64,000 nucleotides of DNA, from positions 1 to 64,000 of the forward strand of contig JAAVTG010001008.1 in assembly GCA_011947345.1 (NCBI GenBank), written 5' to 3'. Positions within the stretch are counted from its first letter, which is position 1. The number at the start of each line of letters is the position of its first letter. The position numbers were made by a program, and so were the translations under genes. Of this stretch, positions 9,543 through 17,739 are shown one piece after another. Below the pieces are notes generated by a model that saw only the letters and a list, made by a program, of their open reading frames with translations, did not search any database and had not been told where the DNA came from. Origin of the DNA: Phytophthora quininea (taxonomy: Eukaryota; Oomycota; Peronosporomycetes; Peronosporales; Peronosporaceae).

Positions 9543-11719
9543 ACGATGCAGAGTATCACGGACTGTTGAAAGGTTTGGCTATGGCAGCTGAACGCAGACT
9601 GCACGACTTGGTAGTCGTTGGGGATTCACGAATTGTCATCCAACAAGTCCAAGGTCTAATCAATTGCCTGCAGCCGAACCTCCAACGGCGTTTAGCAGAA
9701 GTCGAGGCGCTGAAGGTTAAGTTCAAGGACCTGCGTTTGGTACACGTAAAACGTGAGTTCAACCAGGCCGCTGACTATCTGACCTCCAAGACTTTGGCCC
9801 TTGGTGCGTCCTGGACGGCCGAAGACCCCGATGAGCTCGGGCACCTGAAGGCAGTGTCTCGAATCGCCGAACAGCTTGTAAAGCCTTTCGAGGAAGCTGA
9901 AAGTGCGTCCAGGGATGAGTCCCTAAACGCAGATGCAACCCCCGAGGCAGAACTGCGTTCAGAGTCTGCCCCGCTGACTCCTGCAGCCAGAGTCCTGGCC
10001 GCCGTAACACGAAGTCGAGCGCGCGAGGAGCCCGCTTCACCCAAGCCGATGGGGCCGCTAGAGTATCAGGCGGAGAGATGGCGTCGGATCCGAGCGCATC
10101 AGGCCGGCGACAATTTTTTGCTGGGGATCAAGAAATTCCTGAAGGGGGACGTGGCGGAGTTCAGCCGCGCTCAAAATAGGAAGATCGCCAAGGTTGCCGA
10201 CCTGTATGTGTTGGATTCCAGAGATGTGCTATATCGCCTGAGTGCACCGACCGGAAGTCGACCGCGCGACATGCATTCAGAGTTGAGACTCGTTGTACCC
10301 GAAGGGCTGCGTCCAGACATTCTTCACTACGCACACGAAGATTTCCAAGGAGGCCACCAAGGCATAACTCGAACGTACGAGAACCTGCGTTCAGAGTTTT
10401 ACTGGCCCAGGATGTATGCGGACGTGGAAGTGTTCGTGAAGGAGTGCCTTGACTGCGCATCAGCCAAGGGGCGACCACCAAACCCTGGACCATCACCTGG
10501 AAACATCGAGCCGACTCGTCCGTTTGAAGTGGTTTCAATGGACTTCGTGACGCACATGCCCGAATCTGAACGCGGCAACACATTTCTGCTGCTGTTTCAG
10601 GACGCATTTTCTGGTTTTGTCATGTGCAAACCTATGCGTTCAACAACCGCCCAGGATGTCGCTGAAGCCTATGAGGAGTGCGTCTTCAGGAGGTTTGGTG
10701 CGAGCTCGATGATTCGGCATGATCAAGATCCGAGGTTCATGAGCGAAGTATTCACACGTTTCAGGGAGCTCCTTGGGAGCAAGCAGCGGGCAACACTTGC
10801 CTACCGCCCCCAAGCCAATGGTCAGCAGGAGCGTTCAGTGCAAACTGTGATGCGAAGCGTCCGAGCCTATGTCGCGGAAGCGGATCAGAGTGACTGGGAC
10901 GACCATGCTGAACGCCTCATGTTTGCGTTGAACACGTCTTTCGATGCCACTCGCTTAGATGCTCCGTTTTATTTGGTGCATGGCTGGGATGCACAAGGCA
11001 CTTTGTCTGCCATGTTAGGCCCGAAGCCGACCGGCGTTGCTGAACGCAGTGCATACGAGTGGAGGCGGAAACTGCGTCGAGACTACAGTTATGCCCTAGC
11101 CTGCGCAGAAGACTTGCAGAAGACCGCCAAGCGAGAGCGTTCAGCAATCCAAACCCAGAAGTGGCGAGGATTGTCTGAACGCATCAAGTCTGGTTTCAAG
11201 GAAGGTGACGCTGTATGGTTATACATCCCCAAGGTGCAACCAGGGCTGAGTCGCAAGCTGGCACACCTTTGGCACGGTCCGTTTAGGATTGATGAGATCC
11301 ACGACGACTTCAGAGTCAAGTTGAAAGTGCAGGATACTGGCTACCGTGTGAATCCTTGGGTGCACATCAGTCGCCTGAAGCCTTGCGCACTATTTCCGAA
11401 GCGGCCGACTGCTACCATCGACGTGGCGGAAGATGACGACTTCGACGCAGCCCTGCTTCCCGAAGATAGTTGGGAGCCTGATGCGTCCAACAACGAGTAC
11501 GAAGTTGAGAAGATCTTGGACGCACGATGGGCCAAACGTACCCGAACGTCCAAACGCATTCGCGAGTACCAGATCAAGTGGAAAGGATACGACCAAACTG
11601 ACTGGTTACCGGCTTCACAACTGAGTTGCGGTGCTCTCCTGTATGAATTCAACCAAGGAGCCCGAGCACGCGCTCGGTTCCAAGCCATGCAGGCGGGCGA
11701 TGATCATCCAAGGATGTAG
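9464..11719 (+). CDS. Pol: RNase H end, integrase and chromodomain
   Basis: The first 120 codons complete RNase H (NDAEYHGLLKGL with the catalytic Glu, VVVGDSRIVIQQ with Asp). A linker follows, then the integrase HHCC zinc domain (HYAHEDFQGGHQ ... CLDC, about 10320-10460) and the DDE core (SMDFVTHMP; RHDQDPRFMSEVF; YRPQANGQQERS with the catalytic Glu). The C-terminal part has the GPF-type motif (HLWHGPFRIDEI) and ends in a chromodomain (EYEVEKILDARW ... YQIKWKGYDQTDWLPASQL, about 11495-11640). Chromodomains in this lineage bind modified histone tails and steer integration. Stop at 11717-11719. Confidence 0.93.
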   Translation: MRMHPVAVAWMHVLDARGFILEDVTVNDAEYHGLLKGLAMAAERRLHDLVVVGDSRIVIQQVQGLINCLQPNLQRRLAEVEALKVKFKDLRLVHVKREFNQAADYLTSKTLALGASWTAEDPDELGHLKAVSRIAEQLVKPFEEAESASRDESLNADATPEAELRSESAPLTPAARVLAAVTRSRAREEPASPKPMGPLEYQAERWRRIRAHQAGDNFLLGIKKFLKGDVAEFSRAQNRKIAKVADLYVLDSRDVLYRLSAPTGSRPRDMHSELRLVVPEGLRPDILHYAHEDFQGGHQGITRTYENLRSEFYWPRMYADVEVFVKECLDCASAKGRPPNPGPSPGNIEPTRPFEVVSMDFVTHMPESERGNTFLLLFQDAFSGFVMCKPMRSTTAQDVAEAYEECVFRRFGASSMIRHDQDPRFMSEVFTRFRELLGSKQRATLAYRPQANGQQERSVQTVMRSVRAYVAEADQSDWDDHAERLMFALNTSFDATRLDAPFYLVHGWDAQGTLSAMLGPKPTGVAERSAYEWRRKLRRDYSYALACAEDLQKTAKRERSAIQTQKWRGLSERIKSGFKEGDAVWLYIPKVQPGLSRKLAHLWHGPFRIDEIHDDFRVKLKVQDTGYRVNPWVHISRLKPCALFPKRPTATIDVAEDDDFDAALLPEDSWEPDASNNEYEVEKILDARWAKRTRTSKRIREYQIKWKGYDQTDWLPASQLSCGALLYEFNQGARARARFQAMQAGDDHPRM

Positions 11720-12186
11720 CGTCTTGGACGCATTATCCTGGATGCAGACCGTTGTATATGTGAAACCGATTGGCTATGTTTTGAAATATCTGGAAATTGT
11801 ATACCGGAGTACACGACCCTGAATGCGGATGCGCTACGCGGTGGGTGTACCGGATGGGACCAAGTCTAAATGGTAGCGTTGCGCAAGATTGGCATTGTGC
11901 TGGAAGGTGATTATGCGTCCAAGGATTGGTGGAAATGCTGGATGCGTTGGTAGCGTTCTAGTAAATGAATGCGACGTTGGTGGAGAAGTTGAGTGTGCGG
12001 CCAGCCTACTGCGTGCTAGTGTGGCTGTGGTCGGTAACAGAGAAAAGGTTGGAACTTGCAGTCAACTCTGGACGCAGAAGTCAGACGTGAATGACATGTA
12101 TTCCCAGAAGTTGGAAGAGGACCTACCGCGTGCGTCCAAGAAGACAGCTGCGTTCAGGGTTTACGGAGGACGACAATGACAGTTGG
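11720..12186 (+). other. Non-coding spacer between pol and the antisense gene
   Basis: About 470 bases separate the end of pol from the end of the antisense block, so the two coding units converge here. Five copies of the TGRACGCA motif (or its reverse) fall inside, near 11725, 11914, 12071, 12132 and 12152. No convincing coding sequence is present. A poly(A) or terminator element for either strand would be expected, but none could be pinpointed. Confidence 0.5.
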
Positions 12187-12762
12187 TCACTGCATCGTGT
12201 GGCCCGGGATCAGGTTCCGCGCTCGAATCTCGTTGGGCTTGACCTTTCTGCGCAGCTTCTTAGGGACTCCCGCGATGCGTTGACGTTCGTCGTCGCAATT
12301 AGTCCATTGAACGCGCGCCGGCTCGCGCTCATCCAAGGCCTGTAGCTGCTCCTTCAAGGTAATGGCGTGGCCGCTGGTGCATTTAGTACTGGGTGCCATC
12401 CAGACCCAGGGGCACGTCTTCGCCGGGAGCGTCCACAAGCTGGGCTCGTACAGCAGTGCGGCCCTGAACGCAGGGATCTCGGACAAGTTGGCGATTAGAG
12501 TCTTGTGCCCGCGACGAAGTGCGTCGTAACGCTTTCTGCGTTCAGCATACAGCCTGCGAGACTGGCTCAGGTCCTGCGCCGCCAAGATGCGTTCAGCCTC
12601 CCGATCGGTGTCGGATGCGCTGCTGCCGGATCTGTCTTGCTCCTCGTCGCTTGAATCTGCATCCTGGGGGTCGTGATCTTCTGAGCCAGAGCTGCTGCCT
12701 TCGTCCGTGTCGATGTTCACCCAATGTGTGATCTCCCACCAGGCTTGCATGTGCTCCTTCAT
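12187..12762 (-). CDS. Antisense gene of the retroelement, C-terminal segment
   Basis: The 191-codon end of the antisense block. It starts with a Trp-rich helix (MQAWWEITHWV), then an Asp/Glu/Ser tract, then a basic helical region (ERRKRYDALRRGHKTLIANL) and a Lys/Arg-rich C-terminus. The stop is at 12187, about 470 bases from the end of pol. The alternating acidic and basic low-complexity composition and the absence of catalytic motifs suggest a nucleic-acid or chromatin-associated protein, but that is speculation. Confidence 0.5.
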   Translation of the reverse strand: MKEHMQAWWEITHWVNIDTDEGSSSGSEDHDPQDADSSDEEQDRSGSSASDTDREAERILAAQDLSQSRRLYAERRKRYDALRRGHKTLIANLSEIPAFRAALLYEPSLWTLPAKTCPWVWMAPSTKCTSGHAITLKEQLQALDEREPARVQWTNCDDERQRIAGVPKKLRRKVKPNEIRARNLIPGHTMQ

Positions 12763-13055
12763 GAAGTTGACGTATCTGCGGAGCCCTCATGCGAGCTCAT
12801 TCTTCCGGTCGAATACGGCGCCTCATGGAAATAGAAGTTCTTGGCGCGGTCAGTGAACATCTGCGTCCAAGGCTCTGTCCTCAAGATGGCCTTGTAAGAC
12901 TTGATGTCCCAACGCGACTTCCACAACGCAATCTCAGCGCGTTGGGGAAAGTAGCGTGGAAATCCACGAGTCTGGGGAGATCTCGAGCCGTAGAAGGCCA
13001 TCAACGCGCCGTAGATCCTGAACGAAGTGGTAGACTTGTAGTCGGGAGCCTCCAC
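12759..13055 (-). CDS. Antisense gene of the retroelement, basic segment
   Basis: In this frame the sequence upstream of the first Met is also natural coding (KARLRRGKSPLAKIPFEKL, from about 13285 down), so the start shown is not a real initiator. It leads into an aromatic-rich block (SFRIYGALMAFYG, FPRYFPQRAEIALWKSRWD). A run of three G near 12790 marks the shift into the final segment, which again fits one lost base. Function unknown. Confidence 0.45.
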   Translation of the reverse strand: MEAPDYKSTTSFRIYGALMAFYGSRSPQTRGFPRYFPQRAEIALWKSRWDIKSYKAILRTEPWTQMFTDRAKNFYFHEAPYSTGRMSSHEGSADTSTS

Positions 13056-13075
13056 GACGCCGAGCTGTTCTTCTG

Positions 13076-14107
13076 TCAGCTTCTCGAAGGGGATCTTCGC
13101 GAGAGGTGACTTGCCACGACGGAGTCTGGCTTTCGGGTTCTTGGATGCAGCATCAGCCTTGGACGCAGAAGAGCCCTTGGACGTAGAATGAGCACTGGAG
13201 GCCTCGTGACGTTTTCGCTGTGGAGTCGAGGGAGCTTTACCACTGCGGCCGTGCTTCTTGGAGGTACGCCCAGATGCGGGGGACTGCGTTCAGCAGCAGA
13301 ACTCTCGGGTTCGCTTTCTGCGCCCGAGGGCGAATCTTCCCCAGCGTGTCCAGCAATGGTCCCCAAGATTTCCACTTCCGATCCGTCTCCATCTTCGTCG
13401 TTCTCATGGTCGTCTGCGTCCTGAGCCGTGGAATAACTCGGGTCCTGCTCCTCGTTGTCAGACTCGCCAGACACTGGAGCGTCTGCCGCCACCACGTGGA
13501 GGTGGTTGTCTGCTGCGGGCCACCCTTCGGGTCGCTCACCGCGGTCAGCCATTCTTTCCAAGGCGTTGCCAGCGTCGATGAAGTAGCCCTCAGGCACGAA
13601 GCGCGTCCAAGGTGTCTTGTCCAGCTTGGCCCAGTACATCATGCGTGCAAGCATGTCCACGAGAGGCGTCCAGTAAAAGTGCTGGTGAAGAGGTTCGTCG
13701 TCTTTCAACTTGAGCAGGGCGTCGTCAAGCGAAAAGCCAGCCATCATCAGACACTGAACGTCCCGACGCAGATGTCTCCACTCGTACGGTCCTGGCACCT
13801 GAGCGCAAGCGACTGCTCTTGGAACCACCGGTGCCATGTGAACGTCCCGGGTGGTCTGGGGCGCAGCCTCGTGGTCCAGCGGCCGAGCTCGGATCGCGCG
13901 GTCAAACCGGCCTTCGTGCCGAGGTGTCGCCGGACTAGCAAGTCCCGCGGTCGCCTTCGATGTCCCCCGAGCCTGGAGTACCATCTGATGCTGAACGCAG
14001 GTTATCCTTGGATGCAGAGCCAGAAGTGCTAGATGCAGAAGCGTGTCCCGAATCGGAGGAATCTCGTGGCGGCGTGGAAGGCGCGTCGTGGTGACCTGGC
14101 GATCCAC
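13076..14107 (-). CDS. Antisense gene of the retroelement, acidic segment
   Basis: The credible part runs from about 13984 (an internal Met) to about 13285. It starts with a basic region and then a conserved-looking helical block (VPGPYEWRHLRRDVQCLMMA, FYWTPLVDMLARMMYWAKLD). A strongly acidic Asp/Glu/Ser tract follows. Beyond a run of five C at about 13275-13280 the natural sequence (basic, Lys/Ser-rich, KKHGRSGKAPSTPQRKRH) continues in the next frame. No named domain was recognised. Upstream of 13984 the frame overlaps the previous segment and is probably not used. Confidence 0.45.
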   Translation of the reverse strand: MDRQVTTTRLPRRHEIPPIRDTLLHLALLALHPRITCVQHQMVLQARGTSKATAGLASPATPRHEGRFDRAIRARPLDHEAAPQTTRDVHMAPVVPRAVACAQVPGPYEWRHLRRDVQCLMMAGFSLDDALLKLKDDEPLHQHFYWTPLVDMLARMMYWAKLDKTPWTRFVPEGYFIDAGNALERMADRGERPEGWPAADNHLHVVAADAPVSGESDNEEQDPSYSTAQDADDHENDEDGDGSEVEILGTIAGHAGEDSPSGAESEPESSAAERSPPHLGVPPRSTAAVVKLPRLHSENVTRPPVLILRPRALLRPRLMLHPRTRKPDSVVASHLSRRSPSRS

Positions 14108-15194
14108 GTTGACCCTTGGGCGGGTACGGCCCTGGAACGGAGTTCGGGTCGTCCGCGTTCAAGATGTGGAGTGTCGTCTTCCACGCAGCTGGTGGGTCGG
14201 TCTTGGATGCAAAATGCTGCACAAGACCGAAGAGCCGCTTCCAGTCCCCATGAACAGTGCCGTGCGCTTTCAAGAAGTCGATGAAGTCGAACGCATCCAA
14301 TTTCTGGACGCAGACCTGCTTCTCCAGTTCCCGGACGCGTGTCTGAGCTGCGTCCAGTGCGTCTTGAGCATCGCCGAGCTGAACACGCAGCGCGTCGAAC
14401 TCATCACGATGCTGCTCCGAGATGACCTTGAACTGGGAACGCAGCCCGCCAGCGACGCCTTCACTTTCCGCACGCGCTTCGGCTACCGCACCGGCCCAAT
14501 AACTGCACATCGCCGACCATTCACGACGGATGCCCTGGTTTTCAGCGCGCAGATCGATGATATCCTGGAGAGAGTCGCTGTTGGCCTGATCCTCGACGGT
14601 GGTACGCATGATCCGGTAGTGTGTGAGGAGGCGGCGGATGACAGTCATGGTGTTGAACGTGCGTTCAGCAAGACGCTCCGCGTCGAACTTGACCACCAAC
14701 GACGCCACTTCACGACGCAGTGCAGGTGCGTTCAGAAGTCCCTGGAGGTCGTCGTATGAGGGACACAGGTCGTCACGCAGCGTGAGGATTTCTGAACGCA
14801 CGTCAGGGCCGAAGAGATTCTCCAAGTCCAGTATATCCTCGGAGGAGAGCAGTTCCAGGGACAGCATGGCCTGTAGGCCGCCGTAGCCGTCCGTGAGGTA
14901 AGCTCCACGCTGCACAGCATTGAGAGTCGCCGGAACACCGACGAGCTTGGTGTCCGCCGCACAGCCCTGCGCGGGAGGCAGTGTCCAGGAGGTTGGCACT
15001 ATGGGGCCAGCCATCGGCTCCACGAATGAGAGGGCGACCATTTGCGACAGCGAGCGCTCGGCGAACTGGTCGTACGTTGCCCAACGAGAAACGCCACGAG
15101 GCGGAGGCGGTATGGAGCTAGTGTCGCCATCGTCGCTGCCGGCGGGCGCTGCGAGCTTGGTCTCGTCGGGAGAGGGCTCGCCGTCGCTCTCCAT
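13935..15194 (-). CDS. Antisense gene of the retroelement, coiled-coil segment
   Basis: A 419-codon frame with balanced composition. It has an acidic N-terminus, a helical middle (for example YDQFAERSLSQMVALSFVEP and ILDLENLFGPDVRSEI), a long coiled coil at about residues 190-300 (HRDEFDALRVQLGDAQDALD), then a Gly/Ser/Pro-rich tail. No enzymatic motif is visible and I do not recognise the family. It may be the centre of a single antisense protein of about 1,100 residues, or one of two proteins, since the join to the next segment near 13950-13990 is the only one not explained by a single lost base. A structural or gag-like role is possible but is inference. Confidence 0.55.
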   Translation of the reverse strand: MESDGEPSPDETKLAAPAGSDDGDTSSIPPPPRGVSRWATYDQFAERSLSQMVALSFVEPMAGPIVPTSWTLPPAQGCAADTKLVGVPATLNAVQRGAYLTDGYGGLQAMLSLELLSSEDILDLENLFGPDVRSEILTLRDDLCPSYDDLQGLLNAPALRREVASLVVKFDAERLAERTFNTMTVIRRLLTHYRIMRTTVEDQANSDSLQDIIDLRAENQGIRREWSAMCSYWAGAVAEARAESEGVAGGLRSQFKVISEQHRDEFDALRVQLGDAQDALDAAQTRVRELEKQVCVQKLDAFDFIDFLKAHGTVHGDWKRLFGLVQHFASKTDPPAAWKTTLHILNADDPNSVPGPYPPKGQRGSPGHHDAPSTPPRDSSDSGHASASSTSGSASKDNLRSASDGTPGSGDIEGDRGTC

Positions 15195-15571
15195 GCGCAG
15201 TCCTTGGGCCCTTGTGGGAGCACCGGCTTGAGCGGTGGTCCGCGACGAGCTTCAAGCGGAGGAGGAACGTTGGCGACAACGCTGGTACCCATGGGCGCCT
15301 TGGAGGTGTCCGCGGCGCTGGTTGGTGTCTGGTCGACTGGTGGCGGCGAAGATGCTGGTTCCTCGGCGGGCATGGTCGTCAGCGGAGGATTTGAGAAGTG
15401 ATGTTGGGTGCGTGATGTCGTCGGACTGCGCGATCCGACAGTTGGAGTGCGCGTTTGCGAGAAAGGGCGCAGAAAGAAGCGGAGACCCGGCAGTTGAGGG
15501 CCGGGTGCGTTTAGCTTGGTTCCCGACATGGCGTGTTCGCTTGAACGCAGATTCTGCTCTGAAGCAACCAT
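14999..15571 (-). CDS. Antisense gene of the retroelement, N-terminal segment
   Basis: On the opposite strand to gag-pol, a frame opens just inside the 3' LTR boundary and reads a Pro/Ser/Thr-rich N-terminus. The likely initiators are at 15571 or the second Met (MSGTKLNAP). Natural composition stops near 15230, where the next segment continues in another frame. Restoring one G in the GG there would join them. I recognise no domain. Its position between pol and the 3' LTR, on the minus strand, resembles the antisense additional ORFs described in some plant Ty3/gypsy elements. Transcription would have to start in or near the 3' LTR. Confidence 0.5.
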   Translation of the reverse strand: MVASEQNLRSSEHAMSGTKLNAPGPQLPGLRFFLRPFSQTRTPTVGSRSPTTSRTQHHFSNPPLTTMPAEEPASSPPPVDQTPTSAADTSKAPMGTSVVANVPPPLEARRGPPLKPVLPQGPKDCAWRATASPLPTRPSSQRPPAATMATLAPYRLRLVAFLVGQRTTSSPSARCRKWSPSHSWSRWLAP

Positions 15572-15574
15572 AAC

Positions 15575-15586
15575 GGGAAGGGGCGG
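15575..15586 (+). other. Polypurine tract
   Basis: GGGAAGGGGCGG is almost all purine (one C) and ends directly before the TTGACA that opens the 3' LTR. This is the expected position and composition for the plus-strand primer of an LTR element. Confidence 0.75.
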
Positions 15587-15587
15587 T

Positions 15588-17304
15588 TGACACGATGTGA
15601 AAGTGGATTTTTCTATGTGGAGTATACTGAACGCAAGATACTGGACGCTGATTGGTGGATGAAAATTTCGAGTGGGAAACGACGCATGCGTACTGTGAGA
15701 GACGGTTTGAACACAGCTGCGCTGGATGCAGGTGTCCTACCAAGGAGGGACCTTAGGTACGAGAAGTGCGCGCAAGGATGCAGAATTCCCTTGGACGCAG
15801 ATGAGCACTCAGTCTCGGCCGACCCTCGTCCTGAAGGTGGGTTACCTCTTAAGGTGCAAATCTCCGTGCGGAATGTATCTGCACGGGGACCCGCCCTTGC
15901 CTTGGTCGGTAACAAAGGCCCTGCAGCACCCGCAGCAGGCATCAAGCATGTCCCAGAATGTGTTCCCACCGAAGTTATCCTGAACGCGGTCCAAGATATC
16001 CTGAACGCAGTCCGTGTGTTCTGAACGCAGACCATGATGTTCTGAACGCAGGCCATGACGTCCTGAACGCAGTCGAAGATCCTGAACGCAGATGAGTCCA
16101 AGTCGATATTCCTTGGACGCATCATGCCTCTATGGATTTCACTATACGGATGTATCGAATGTGCGTTCAAGGACTGGCATCCAAGATGGAAGTGCGTTCA
16201 AGATACCAAGTGCGTCCTGAACACAAGTGCGTCCTGGATGATGATCTGTTTTCGGTGCCGATGATTACGCCACAAGTTGAACTTGGGAAAGAATCCAGTA
16301 GAAGTGTCGAGTCGACAAGTCCTGCACATACTCAAGCCAAGATAAACGTAGAAGCCTGATTTGTACCCAGAGTCGCAAGAGCACAGAGAGAAGAGAGAGA
16401 GAAAGAGTCTTAGATAAAACAAACAGAGAGTTCGATTTGCCAAGAAGCCCACAAGTGGTTTTGGAAGCGGTTTCCTGAGAGCGCGTGCGTGCAAGGCGTG
16501 AAGGACAAGACGACCTGGGTGTCGCCGGGGCTCCCCATCCGTGTCAAGTCAAGTTGGGTAGGGGATCTTAAGGCGCGTGCGTCCAGGGTTCCCCCATTCC
16601 ATTTCCCAGTTGGGCCGTCTGTCCGTGGCAACAACCCATTTCATATTCTCCCCACCTCCGGTGCGCGTTGGCAGTAAGCGTGCAGGAGTCTAAATCGGAA
16701 CTGTAACTGCGTTCAAGAGCCCCCGAGAAGTCCACGGTTGGTCAAGTTCTCCGGCTCAAGCGTCAAGGCCCCGTCTGGCCTAGTGTTTTTCCCTCGTTGA
16801 GGGTGGTGCGCGATCGTCCAGGAGTGTCCAAGGTGACCCGAGTGTCTTGGGTGCACATTCCTGATTGTACTCGGCTACAGACCCCCGTCCAAGGGTCTCA
16901 AAGAATAAGCGACGGCTACATATTAGTGCGTTTAGCACATCGGATTCTCTGTATTGTTGGTTTTAAGTGGAGAAGTTCTCTCTACGCTCTACGCTCCACG
17001 CTCCCTCGTCTCTCCACACCGCACGAGTGCGTTCAAGAGTCAAGTGCGTTCTACAAAGTGCGTCCAAGAGCAAGCACATCCCCAAACCTTGAGTGCCTGG
17101 TGGCAAATCCGGTCCGCCGAATCTAGCGATCGAGCCGACAGGGATTATCACAAGGTGCACGCCAAGTTCCTGAACGCAGATCAGGGTCTGCGTCCAAGAT
17201 CTTTCCTGGAAGTTCTGTTTGCCAGATACACTTCCTAGGTACATTCCCCATCTACCGTGGTCATTATACACCCTGGGCGAAAAGTTTCATCGACATTCGC
17301 CACA
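15588..17304 (+). repeat. 3' LTR
   Basis: Second copy of the terminal repeat, about 1,717 bases, collinear with the 5' copy at an offset of 15580-15581. The three one-base indels relative to the 5' LTR lie in runs near 1140, 1434 and 1663 of the 5' copy. It ends CACA and is followed by ACGT, which matches the bases just before the 5' LTR. Confidence 0.93.
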
Positions 17305-17308
17305 ACGT
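17305..17308. repeat. Target-site duplication, right copy
   Basis: ACGT follows the terminal CA of the 3' LTR and pairs with bases 4-7. It shows that both LTRs belong to a single insertion and that the element has not recombined with another copy since integrating. Confidence 0.75.
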
Positions 17309-17450
17309 TTCGCGCGGAAAATGTCGTTTGGAGAATGTGGGCAAACCATATCATGAGAAATCTCGATCGCTCCACGTGGGAGCCAATTTGCTACGTCCGT
17401 TTGGTACCGAGCTGGAATAACATGTTTCAAGTGTAACGGGATCAGCAAAT

Positions 17451-17672
17451 GTGGTGATGGAGTGCGTGCTTGGCTGTATTGCGGACTACGAGGAGTTGTA
17501 CGAGGAGTTTGACTGCTTCAAACTACGCCTTCAGGAATATAAGAGGCATTTGGAGATGCGCAAATCCATAATCGAAGGGTTTATTCGTGACCTTCTCCCA
17601 CCGCCTGCTAGTTCGGTGATTGTCTCTCTGCTGCTGATCGAGAACGTGGAAGACACAGAACATTCCGAGTAG
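17451..17672 (+). CDS. Small hypothetical ORF, 73 codons
   Basis: A short open frame just outside the retrotransposon with a plausible amphipathic helix (YEEFDCFKLRLQEYKRHLEM). No family was recognised. The surrounding 17.3-17.7 kb has no other coding signal, so it may be a relic of a mobile element. Confidence 0.2.
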   Translation: MVMECVLGCIADYEELYEEFDCFKLRLQEYKRHLEMRKSIIEGFIRDLLPPPASSVIVSLLLIENVEDTEHSE

Positions 17673-17739
17673 TGATGAAACTCGCTGCACCATTGGTTTC
17701 TATAGGTCCGAAAAGCCTAATTCATCTTGCGTTCACTTT

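Larger units (their letters stand above)
8..17304 (+). mobile_element. Complete Ty3/gypsy chromovirus-like LTR retrotransposon
   Basis: This is a full-length LTR retrotransposon of about 17.3 kb. Two direct terminal repeats (8-1723 and 15588-17304) begin TG and end CA and are flanked by the same four bases, ACGT. The interior carries, in order, a tRNA-type primer-binding site, gag with three zinc knuckles, an aspartic protease, RT, RNase H, and an integrase ending in a chromodomain, which is Ty3/gypsy chromovirus architecture. A polypurine tract abuts the 3' LTR. The reading frames shift by one base at several homopolymer runs and contain two in-frame TAG codons (5556, 8763). A long antisense coding block lies between pol and the 3' LTR. 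The near identity of the LTRs indicates a recent insertion. Confidence 0.95.

Noticed and set aside
13188..14759. Plus-strand open frames of 238-270 codons in the antisense block
   Set aside because: Their composition is erratic, whereas the minus-strand frames read as acidic, basic and coiled-coil protein and join at homopolymers.
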